Origin: Multifurca ochricompacta
Taxonomy: Eukaryota > Basidiomycota > Agaricomycetes > Russulales > Russulaceae
Direction of reading: 5' to 3'
Length of the DNA: 64,000 nt
NCBI GenBank assembly: GCA_022496185.1
Contig: WTXG01000010.1
Span: 434,001 to 498,000, forward strand
Of this stretch, positions 47,198 to 56,342 are shown piece after piece (positions within the stretch are counted from its first letter, which is position 1; the number at the start of each line of letters is the position of its first letter). The notes beneath the pieces were generated by a model, which was not told the origin of the DNA, did no database searches, and worked only from the letters and a program-made list of their open reading frames with translations. The translations under genes were made by a program, and so were the position numbers.

Positions 47198-48702
47198 AAA
47201 TCCTTTTTCGCAAACGCCTTCTCTACCAGTATGGCGCGCACTTCCTCACTCTCCTTCATCATGTTGGCCCATATATCCTGAGCCTTCTCTTCTTTCGACC
47301 GTTTATCTACAGAAGGGGGGGTATTCTGGACGGGATGTTCTGTCGTCACAGTGGCAGTGGCAACTCGTGCCCCCTTCTTGGGACAGTCCCGGGACATGTG
47401 TCCCAGTGCTCTGCAACGAAAGCAACGCCCCTCTTTCATCAGCGTTTGCCGCTCATCTTCCGTAAGTGCTGCCCGAGCTCGGGCCCGATCGGCAGAGGTA
47501 TCCATAGCATTTGGATCCCTCTGCCCGTGCGGGGCGGGCTTAACCCCGAATGCTGCCTTCCACTGGTCTCGGGTTTTTCCTTTCTTGGTATCGACTCCGA
47601 ATCTTGTCTGGAAGTCAAGATAGTCCTGCTGCTGTCTTCGCGCGGCATCAACCCAAGTGTCCCAGTCATGAGGATGATGAAACTGGATGATGTTTTTGAC
47701 TAGGGGGTTGGGCAAACCCTGCGAAAAGAGGTCTAGCGTTGCCTCTTCGTCGGTGTCATAGCCGGCCCTGTTGGCTAGACTTCTGAACTTGGCAACGTAC
47801 GCGTCAAGTTCTCCTTTCTCCATCCTGAGGGACTTTAGTTCTCGGGCCGCTTTCTGCTTGGCCTGCCCGTCTGTGAAGGCGTCCTTGAACCTTTCTGCTA
47901 TGGTCTCCCAAAGACCTTCGCTTGTGGTTCAACGCCCACTTTCAACCTGCTCATTAAGCCACTCCAGCTGCTCCATCGTCCAATCATCCACAGCATCCCC
48001 TCGGATCAGGGAAAGAAACAGATTGGCTCGTTGGAACGGGTTGACAATCTGTGGGACATCATGATTGAAGTTCTTGAATGTCGTGAACTCCAACATGAAT
48101 TTCTTGCTTTGCGAGCGGTCCCCAGTGAATGTTTGGGGCAACACTCTGGACAGACGTCCAGAGGGAGGGGGGATGTTTGGTGGTGGTGCCACAGGGGCTG
48201 GTGGGGTGGGGTCTGGAAGTTGGGCGGCGATGGTGGACATGTTCTGGTAAAACGGGGTGACGGTGTTGGTGGATTGTATAGAGATCTGGGGAGTTGTCAA
48301 AGCAGGGGCTCTGAACGTGACAACTTCGGGTGCAACTGGGGCTGTAGACGACACTAATACCAGTGCTTCTTCGCTATGTTCTTCTACGTACTCCTCTGGT
48401 TCGGAGTCCGTGACAATGGCCAGAGGGTTTTCTCTCCACGGGCCTAGTCCAAATTCAGGTGGGGCGGGTCCTGTAGTGACCCAAGAGTGTCGGCTGTCCG
48501 AGTATCGGATGCGATACCAAACTCTCTTCTCGTCGTTGTATTCTACCAGTTGGTATCTTCCATCGTGATAGACGTAGTATCCAAACTCGGACTCAAAGTC
48601 TTTCCAGGTGGCAGAGCCAAGTACTTGCTGTGAAAGATTATTCTCGTCTCTGTGTTCGATGAGTTCTTCTCTAAACAGGGTCTGACTGCGGCTGGAAGCC
48701 AC
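47191..48702 (-). pseudogene. Element C gag, one premature stop
   Basis: Starts at 48702 and is open to a TGA at 47929, where element B has CGT/CGA-type Arg (QVESGRRTTSEG in B). It resumes and is open from 47823 to 47191 with a gag zinc knuckle (CFRCRALGHMSRDC). It is the least damaged gag of the B/C family here. Confidence 0.85.
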
Positions 48703-48721
48703 TGTGAGAGACTCGACTTGA

Positions 48722-49311
48722 TGTTACGTCTGGTGCGGGACGTTCCACACAACTTGTGTGACAGCGTGCTAAGTGGGTTCGGGTAAGAGACCAATAAGAT
48801 CCCTTGGAGTCGAGAGGGTATGAGTCAAAGTCCTAGAGGCTGCACCCTAAGACGATGTTGAGCGGAAAGTGCCGAAAGCACTGAGACAAGCAGACGTTCA
48901 AGAGACAAGGGGAAGTCCGGAAGACAAGCACCGATGTATTCAATAAGTCGAGTCTGAAGTCTACAAGGTAGCTACAGCGGACTTATATACGTAATCGAGT
49001 GGGCGTCTAAAGATAAGATATACTAGAGTCATGTGGGCCCGAATATACGAAAGCGGAGGGCGTAAAGCCGTGCTTCTGATAGGGAATTAAGTAAGTGTCC
49101 GGTCTTAGAGATAAGGGATAAGAGATAAGCAAATAGCATGCCAAACATAAGTACAGCAATACAAACAGGGGCAAAGACAGTCACGGGGAAGGAAGTAGGG
49201 CACGTGAAGGGTCCCACGATGGAGATGTAATCTGGTAGTGAAGAGTAGGTGGTAGGGAGGGGTCGTCGCTGGGTAAAAGGAAAAAGACAGGGAGGGACGG
49301 GGTTTGTAACA
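48722..49311 (-). repeat. Element C 5' LTR
   Basis: 590 bp; partner of 41827-42416, with two differences seen. Confidence 0.95.
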
Positions 49312-49640
49312 TACTAAGACTATGGATGGGACGAAAACCCAGCTACAACTAAGAATACTATTTACTTAGAGCGCACATGAGGAACTCAAGGTGTTTCACC
49401 CGCTTAGGGTCCCTCATCACCTCTTGCAAGAATCCCCTGAGGGACTAGCCAGACAGATCAAGGTGGGCACATAAAGCGCACCACCTTGTGGACAGTTAAG
49501 GGCAAGAGAAGAAAAAGTCGAAGCTCACTGTGACTGTTGATTGGGAAGAAATAAGTCTTGAAGCAGTGAGCTTGAAGAAAGTTGTTGGACTGATCAAAAT
49601 GAAAGAACAGATCAGTTAAGCGTGCTCAGGGCCCATAACC
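49312..49640 (-). other. Element D leader, right part
   Basis: Leader of the copia element between its 5' LTR and the C insertion. It includes the primer-binding-site-like GGTTATGGGCCC adjoining the LTR. Confidence 0.75.
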
Positions 49641-50140
49641 TGTGAAACAGGCATGTGCACAGCATACTGACTGTAAATGTGTTAGTGGGTTAGGCTAGAA
49701 AGACAAGTTACTTCAGAGGTAGAAGGAACTCTATTATACTATACTACACACCTAGAAAGACAAGTTCTATATACAGAGTTAGTCTAAGGTAGTGATGATA
49801 GTAGAGAGGACGACTTACACTTCAGAGGTAGAAGGAACTCTGAAGTGTAAGAGACGAAACAGACACCCTTATATACACTTCCAAGGGATGGTCTGTGCAC
49901 TGGGAATAAGTCCACAAGTGCCGGACAAAGTCCAAACAATAAACAGAGGGAGAAAGGCCATTGGCCACTACAGAAATCACATGTTACATGATGTATCAGT
50001 CAGCTACTGCGGAATGTGAGAAAGAAAGTAATAATGATAATGTCAATAGTCCGAGACTCCGGTATCTAATCTAATCTACAAAGTAGCTAATCTGATCACC
50101 TGATGCCTGAAGCAACACTGAACATCTTCTGTGTTCAACA
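49641..50140 (-). repeat. Element D 5' LTR
   Basis: 500 bp; partner of 36088-36587. Confidence 0.95.
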
Positions 50141-50145
50141 GCTAC

Positions 50146-50167
50146 CAGGTCCAACAGGAGTAGACAT
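50146..50167 (-). pseudogene. Element A gag start codon fragment
   Basis: The ATG at 50167 begins the gag of A (MSTPVGPGS), cut by the D insertion after seven codons. The frame continues at 36087. Confidence 0.75.
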
Positions 50168-50213
50168 TATCTGTTCGTTCGGGGGGGGGGGAATTCTATT
50201 AGTCTCGATCTAA

Positions 50214-50620
50214 TGTTACGGTTGACCCGTTCAGCGTATCAAGTTTGATGTCAGACAATCAGTCTGGCGTAGTTCAGGTGTTGAGACGACTGCTAGGCGT
50301 GCTAGGCGAAGCAGAGAAAGGGTATGATATTCTGGAGATTACAGTTCTATGGGGAACAAGAGATCAAGACTAAGGATATTACAAGAGAAAATGGGGGTTT
50401 AAATAAGTATGAGACTTGAGCGAGGCTGACATGGGGGGCGAGGCTGACATGGGGAGTGAGGCTGACCTATGGAATGTATTGTTGGGTATTAGGTAGAATG
50501 TGTAGGAGCGAGGTGGTTTATTATGATTATGAACTAAGTGAAATAAAAGTAAGTGATGATTCCTGAGATGATCTTGTGAATAGTTTGATCGTTAAGTCAT
50601 GATACCATTAAGTCGTAACA
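50214..50620 (-). repeat. Element A 5' LTR
   Basis: 407 bp; partner of 22877-23283, with about ten differences, all transitions. Confidence 0.93.
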
Positions 50621-50625
50621 ACTAC

Positions 50626-51056
50626 GGAACAGAGTAGCTACTGAGTGAACGGTGGTAACTATTTAGGTAAATAGTGAAAGGTAAAACCACACTTGGTGGA
50701 AAGGTCTTAATGAGTAGTGGTAATAAAAGGATCGAATACGGGTTCTGATAGAGAAAGGGAGCAATCAAAGAAAGTATCAAAGAAAGCGAATGTGGTAGGG
50801 TAAAGACCGATTGTGAATTTACAAACAAAGACTTACCCGATGACCCCCGCTCGACTCATCCAGGCTCACGAGGTCGTAAGGAGGCAGGCGGCACCGTGAA
50901 GGTGCAGGAGTGTTCAATAAAAGACAGCAAGTCCTCAGAGAGGAACTTGTTGTTGAAGATGGTGGGCCAGTCCATAGGAGTGGACTGGGGGAGTAAGGTG
51001 ATGCGGTAGCAGAGCCACATTTGTCTATATGTCACATGACTTTGATTTGTAATGTT
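50626..51056. other. Remnant interior of the Mutator-like element, right part
   Basis: Diverged relative of 22417-22876. It has a minus-strand frame with PTIFNNKFLSEDLLSFIEHS, unlike anything I can name. It leads directly into the right terminal inverted repeat. Confidence 0.4.
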
Positions 51057-51257
51057 TTTTTGTTGATCAACGATAACTTCCTTTTTAAAATAAATATTAT
51101 TACAAATCACAGCTGTGTGACAAGATTACCACTTTAGGGATGTCAGCGGTGGGGGAGAGTTGGGTGAGCTCTCTGTACCGGTATCTTGGTTCAACAGAAT
51201 TTGCCATTGTTTACTTTACATCACGTGATTCGGCACAATCTTTTGGGTGAATTCACT
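51057..51257 (+). repeat. Long terminal inverted repeat, right
   Basis: About 200 bp matching, inverted, the outer part of 20817-21291 and, in direct orientation, the right half of the MITE at 55480-56037. It ends in the perfect palindrome GTGAATTCAC one base before the direct repeat CTCGGCATCA. Confidence 0.8.
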
Positions 51258-51267
51258 CTCGGCATCA
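51258..51267. repeat. Direct repeat (candidate target-site duplication), right
   Basis: CTCGGCATCA, matching 20794-20803. Confidence 0.75.
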
Positions 51268-51766
51268 CGCTCTCCGAGAAGCGCCTCGAGCTCACGCTTG
51301 CGGCTACACTCCTGCAAATACTCGAGCCCGAATTTTGTCGCCTCTACCTGATCTTTGATTGCAACGCGTACAAGACCCTACATGTTTTCTCGCCATTAGC
51401 GGAGGGACAGAAGGCTACATCCCGAATACAGACAGCGTACTGTTGCGTAATGTCTGCACCCTGGCGGGTCAAAGTGAGCAGATTCTCCTTAAGCTCCACG
51501 TGTTCCGAATCTGTTGACTTTACTCGTCGAAGTTCCTCAATCCGGCTTTGTTTAATGCCTGTATGCGCCCGCGTCTGCTCGTCAAAAAGGTGTTACGCAT
51601 CGCCGTATATGGGTTGCTTCAGGCTCACGGAGCTTATTCTCAAGCGTGTCCATACGCTCTATTGCAGCCGATACGGCCAACTTGCGCGCTCTCAGCGCAT
51701 CCTGTGATATTCCATATCCGTCGTTAGAGAAAATGTCGAGAGCAAAGTAGAGCTGCAGGTGTTGCA
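51258..51766 (-). pseudogene. SMC5: SMC5 coiled-coil segment, upstream piece
   Basis: Minus-strand exons encode coiled coil typical of SMC arms: LRARKLAVSAAIERMDTLEN, a next exon with SRIEELRRVKSTDSEHVELK, then VEATKFGLEYLQECSRKREL ending LGERDAE at the insertion site. The next residues (YQAALAEF) are found at 20793. Introns such as 51485-51405 (about) have GT and AG ends. The piece is cut at 51766, where sequence switches to the DUF6532-like gene copy, so the N-terminal ATPase head and hinge are missing. One frame break near 51590 may be real or a sequence error. Confidence 0.65.
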
Positions 51767-51768
51767 GA

Positions 51769-52109
51769 CTCACATTGCCGCCAAACAACAGGGCTCGCGT
51801 GCAGCGTTCTGTTCCGATCTAATCACGAAAGTATATTCAACGCACCTTCGAAGGATAGCGACGGTATTCAAGGATGATGGAAAGCCGCGTGGTTTTATTG
51901 ACAATCCTTGGGGCAAAAAGGCACGCGAATGGGTTACCGCTACGGAAAGAGTCGACGACGATCGATGGGAACAGATAATTGAGAAAGCACGAACATATTT
52001 TCATGCTGGGTATGATGTGTCCTCCTCTCCAAATGCTGGAGGACCCAGTCATGCTTTCATCGAGCTTGACTGGTGCGTTTTCTTATTTCTTCCTTGTTAT
52101 TTTTACTAA
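51769..52109 (+). pseudogene. DUF6532-like gene, 3' fragment
   Basis: Copy of the last exon region of the gene at 13290-15820. It lacks the zinc finger and everything upstream, and has an internal 72-bp in-frame deletion that removes the IGALALVTAAVERGL segment. It cannot be a functional gene on its own. Confidence 0.85.
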
Positions 52110-52181
52110 TTGCCAATCCATCACGCGCGTAGATTATTTTGAATGACGTCATAACTTTTCTATGGACACGCCGTGTTGCGT

Positions 52182-52275
52182 TGCAAAGGGGCTTTCACCC
52201 CGCACCGCATAGGCGGCTTGCTCGTACAACACGGATGGGCCACCGTGTATCGTTTGATCTATTTCTTTGAACCTA
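52182..52275 (+). promoter_or_regulatory. Conserved CRN upstream element, copy 2
   Basis: Nearly identical to 15872-15967, including the GGGGCTTTCACCCC stem-loop. It sits about 150-240 bp before the CRN start at 52420 and is followed by GTCACGTGAC near 52334. Confidence 0.5.
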
Positions 52276-52419
52276 TCTGTTTGTTGTGTCTGTCTAGGAG
52301 ATGGATCTGATCACCAATTTGCATGCGCTTAGTCACGTGACATGACTCTGAGGTGAGGCTGAGTTGAGTGAGAGTGAAGCTTACAATCGAACAATCAAAC
52401 AACGATTCATCAAGTGGTC

Positions 52420-55400
52420 ATGTCAAAGCACACTCTTTCTCCAAGCTCCCCCCCAGCAAAGCACGCCAGGCGTGAACACCAGGAACCTATCCCCTCTTCA
52501 ATGGATGTCGATCAAGAAGAATCTTCATCTATCACTTCGTCCTATCGCCTCTCCTCGAATCGCCTCGAGCTTTTTATGGAATGTTTACTCCGTGTAAAAG
52601 AAAATTCACCAGACCAGGAGATTGAAAAGAGACTCGCGTCAATCTATGGGGCCTTTAAGAGTGCATACAAGGGGTTTCGAACTGATTTTGTCAGTGAGGA
52701 TGTTTTCACAGAAAATGCTATCCGAGGAGAGCATTTCTTCAACGTGTTGAGAAGGGCAGTAAAGGAAGGTGCCACTGGTGATGACCACCAAGCTGTCGTA
52801 ACTCATAGTCCGTATCTTTTCCTTATCAAATCAATCAATCCACGAATGTTTTTCCTTAGATGTCTTTTGGACTCCACGTCCGCCCATCAATGAGGGTAAG
52901 GCCCATGAACTTGCCCCACCCCCTATAATCGTTTTCTAATCACATTGGGTTCCAGCAACCAAGTTTGATACGGGTTTTCAACAACTTGAAGAAAGTGGTA
53001 AGTCTATTATAAGTACTTCAACTTCAACTTCAAATCTGGCCACTCATTTAAATCATATACATATAAGTTGTCATGAATTCGTGGAATGCAGAGTTTGTCC
53101 ACAGGGAACCACTTGACGGCCTGAAAAGGCACATCCAACGCGAACTGAGATCCCCTGGTTCTGATCAGAAGATATATGCACGATATTGCTCTATTGTCCA
53201 GTCATCTGGGATGGGCAAGTCGCGCCTGATCGATGAGTTGTCCCGTGAGGATTTCCTTATTCCAATCAATCTACGCCCTCATGACAGCAAAGGTTTGTCT
53301 CGCCTTCTTATTTATTGTCTTAGCTTGCGTAATCGATTTTATAGGATATCCCCTCCGGACAGTGAACTTCATCAGTTTCTCGCTGGGCCACAGCAAGACA
53401 CAGCTTTATTGGCCTATAATCGGGCATCCCATTTCCTCCTCGCTTTGTTCGAAGTGACGCAGGACACCATTGTGAATAAGCTGGATCCCCGTAGCAACAA
53501 TGCCCCTGACAGGAATTACCGGATCCGCGCGTTCAGGGATCTTATGTCAAGCGGTCAGAACCTGAAAAGCGTAGGTGGAGATAGGCAATCATTTTACAAT
53601 AAGGTTGTTGCCCGGGCTAGCAGCGTACGTCTGTCATGGGTCATTCATACCCTTCATTTATTCTAAACGTTCTGAAGGAGATGAGGGCACAACCCAACGT
53701 GGGATTAATGCGATTAACTAATGCATTTAAACGCTTTCGAGATGCAGTGAATCGTGAAGGTGTAGAGACGCGCCGTTCTCCTCGTTCGACAAAGAAATCT
53801 CTGGACATCGAAATCTACATTTCATTCGATGAGGCTCATTCCCTCACAACCCCTTTTGGCGAGCACGACTGGCGCTCTCCTTTTACGAACTGCGTCGAGC
53901 ACTTCAAATGTTGGAGGGCAGTCCTATGTGGTCCTTTTTCTTTCCACTTCTGGGAAGATCACCCAATTCTCACAGCCACGTTCTGTGGACCCTTCCAACC
54001 GTGTCAGACAGGGGGAATTGATAATACCCCAACCTTACATTTACCTGGGTTTGACCAGCTGATGGAAACTCAGAAGATCTCTAAACACAATACTCTTAAA
54101 GACGTCACTTCGTTGGAGTGCATTTCTCACATGGGAAGGCCATTGTAAGTCATATGATATCCTGTCTTGACCTTTTTCTTTTTTTTTATATTTTCCAGGT
54201 GGGGTACACTTTACGACCACGGCAACGAAGAAAGTTACAAGAAATTAATCGGTTTTGCCATGGACAAACTACTATGCGGGTCCCCAGGCCCAGGCCCCCT
54301 TTCGGATGCGCGCATATATGCAGTTTTGTCCAGCGTTTGGCACTGGATATTGGCACTTCTCAATTCATTTTACCATCTGTGACACCTCTGAATCTTGCAG
54401 AAATTGTTCATGAGCAAATTACAAATCATATGCGCGTCTGCATCTCTGTCGGAAAGGAATTTGAGTCTATGCGTGGAGTTGCTTCGTCCGAGCCGATCTC
54501 TCAGAGGCTGCTTCTCGTATCATGAATGACGAGCTTGGGTTTAATCTACCTGTGGCGCTTGAAAAGGTCTTATCGGGGTTCTCCGTCAGTCAAGAAGCCC
54601 GTGGAGAGTTATTGGTCGCCGCCTGGTTCACTTGGGCACGCGACCAGGTGGTTAAAGTAAAGGTGAACCTTGTGACGGGGCGCTCTGTCACTTTTTCACT
54701 GTCAAGGAACTGTTCGAAACCTGTTTCCTGCATCTGTTTTCAAATTGATTGCGAAGGCCAAGCCATCTCTATGTCCGCACAACGGCAACACGAATCAGCT
54801 ATTCGAAGATGCATTCAAGGGAGCTAGGATGCATTTTAATCATTTCATCAAACCGTACGAACAAAAGGTCCTGGCGCGTAAATACCTAATCCGTTTCATG
54901 GCAAGGGGCGCGGCTGCTCTGGGCGCCAATTGTCAACCTGGCTTTGACGCAGTTTACCCATTTTTGTATGGGGACATCCACCTTGATGTGCAGAAACTGG
55001 GATTTATCATTGTCCAAGTGAAGAATAATGCAAGTATTAGTCCAAAGAAATTTAATGGAATCTTCAGGGATATGGATCCCTTCGAATCTGAATTACTCGA
55101 CGCATCAGACAAGAAAAACGGCATATTCCAGATTCCGATAATCCGTCTACTCTTCAGCCTTTCTTCTAAAGGTGACCCTAAGGTGGAACGCATGAAGTAT
55201 AAATCACCATCAGATGGTGCGACGTCCTTGGGCAATAAGGGACAAGCGCTCTTCACATCCTACGATTATGTGTGTTCAGGGGTCAGTGAAGACATTCTCA
55301 AACCAGTGGCGGGGGACACTTCTAATGCATGGAAAGCAATGGTGAATATGCGGGAGGAGTGGGATAAGTTTTTTAGGAGTTCGAATGAACCTGAGATACT

Positions 55401-55461
55401 TCGTTCCTCTCTTCCCGGTACTGGAGCGAACAAGACTCACAGTGAGTTTTGGTGGAAATAA
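52420..55461 (+). pseudogene. Crinkler-family gene, copy 2: P-loop NTPase plus REase-like nuclease domain
   Basis: Same N-terminal region as the gene at 16116 (start 52420, intron about 52806-52861). The ubiquitin-like CRN headers are missing; instead short exons lead to a P-loop NTPase: Walker A in VQSSGMGKSRLIDEL (about 53200) and Walker B in DIEIYISFDEAHS (about 53830). The C-terminal part has GFDAVYPFLYGD and LGFIIVQVKNNA (55010), the Asp and Gln-x-Lys pattern of a PD-(D/E)xK nuclease. NTPase plus REase is a known CRN architecture thought to derive from transposons. Relative to the inverted copy at 58680-61021 it lacks single bases at about 53885, 53945, 54040, 54325 and 54500. The first three sum to a multiple of three, and together these breaks suggest decay or base-calling errors. 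Confidence 0.7.
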
Positions 55462-55479
55462 TGTAATGTGTCCTGTAGT

Positions 55480-56037
55480 AGTGAATGCTATTCACCCAGC
55501 AAGACAGGAAAAACAAGAAGGCCCAAAGAGTTCATGAGAGTGATAAAAAGAAGCACCAGGTCCAATTCCAGGACTACTGTGTGCTCCAAGTGCTGGAACA
55601 AGAGGGTGGGTGGCTCATTCTTGAGGCTAGCGAGAACGCGCGAGAATGCCAAAGTTCTTATCTAATCCTTATCTGATCTTATTCTAACTGATATGTAATG
55701 ATATTTTATTCCGCGCACTTCGGCAAAGCCTTGATAAAGTCAATTCCAAATAAAAAATATATATTTTGTTGATAACTTTCCTTTTTAAAATAAATACTCG
55801 ACGATAACTTCCTTTTAAAATAAATATTATTACAAATCACAGTCGTGTGACATGATTACTGCTTTAGGGATGTCAGCAGTGGGGGAGACGGTATCTTGGT
55901 TCGACAGAATTGCCGTTGTTTACTTTACATCACGTGTCGAACCGCTATCCCGGAATCTCTGTACCTCTACAGAATTTGCTGTTGTTTACTTTAAATCACG
56001 TGATTCAGCACAAAGTGCTGGGTGAATAGCATTCACT
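55480..56037 (+). mobile_element. MITE of the Mutator-like family, 558 bp
   Basis: Ends are inverted repeats: AGTGAATGCTATTCACCCAG at 55480 and its complement ending at 56037. Each end is itself a near-palindrome (GTGAAT-GCT-ATTCAC). Same family as the terminal repeats at 20817-21291 and 51057-51257. It starts only 18 bp after the CRN stop codon. I could not find a clear target duplication. Confidence 0.75.
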
Positions 56038-56342
56038 ATTCAGTCTCCTTAGTCAAGAACGTGGTTTATCCTCACACAACCGTCCCAAGTAGAATAAGCA
56101 GTGCTGCAGACACGATGAGGCCACCACCCTACCCCTCGGGCTTTATATACGACTAGCTTCTACCTCCCACCTCCCACCTTCCTCCCCACCTTTCATCTTC
56201 AGCCAACTCCTACCCTCCAAGGTCATTCTCTTTCTCTCTTTTACCTTTGTTCTTTGGGTTCTCGACTGCTGTAGCAAACCTTCAATGTTTCCATTCCGTA
56301 AGGTCCGTTGAATCGTAACAGGTTTTAACAAAGCGATCTACG

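Larger units (their letters stand above)
41827..49311 (-). mobile_element. Ty3/gypsy chromovirus element C, 7485 bp, inserted in the leader of D
   Basis: LTRs of 590 bp (41827-42416 and 48722-49311) are flanked by TACTA (41822-41826 and 49312-49316). They differ at two positions (both C/T-type). Same family as B: gag, protease, RT, RNase H, integrase, plus the same extra 3' ORF. Several 1-base frameshifts and a CGA-to-TGA stop make it inactive as written. Confidence 0.95.
36088..50140 (-). mobile_element. Ty1/copia element D, inserted in gag of A and itself hosting C
   Basis: Two 500-bp LTRs (36088-36587 and 49641-50140) start TGTGAAACAGG and end GTGTTCAACA, flanked by GCTAC (36083-36087 and 50141-50145). 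They differ at two positions. Right inside the 5' LTR the minus strand reads GGTTATGGGCCC, a typical copia primer-binding site. Coding order gag, protease, integrase, RT, RNase H is copia-type. Without C the element is about 6.56 kb. Confidence 0.95.
22877..50620 (-). mobile_element. Ty3/gypsy chromovirus element A (outermost; hosts B, solo LTR E, D and C)
   Basis: Two 407-bp LTRs (22877-23283 and 50214-50620) start TGTTACGG and end GTAACA, and are flanked by a perfect ACTAC duplication (22872-22876 and 50621-50625). Coding order on the minus strand is gag, protease, RT, RNase H, integrase, chromodomain. A purine-rich tract with a GGGGG run lies just inside the 3' LTR (23284-23300). LTRs differ at about ten positions, all transitions, so this is the oldest insertion. 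It is split by B, E and D. Confidence 0.93.
20804..51257. mobile_element. Mutator-like composite insertion in SMC5, 30.45 kb
   Basis: The sequence between the two 10-bp repeats is bounded by long inverted repeats: the left one starts at 20817 (AGTGAAAATTCACCCAAAAG) and the right one ends at 51257 (AGTGAATTCACCCAAAAGAT when read on the minus strand). Long terminal inverted repeats with a 9-11 bp target duplication are characteristic of Mutator-like elements (MULEs). After subtracting retroelement A and the hAT-like element, only about 1.7 kb remains, with no transposase, so the founder was a small non-autonomous element. One blemish: 13 extra bases (20804-20816) lie between the left direct repeat and the inverted repeat. 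An alternative is insertion plus recombination between two MITEs. Confidence 0.6.
51769..52920 (+). repeat. Segmental duplication, right copy
   Basis: Direct copy of 15384-16605. The junction with SMC5 at about 51768 is the duplication breakpoint. Confidence 0.85.
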
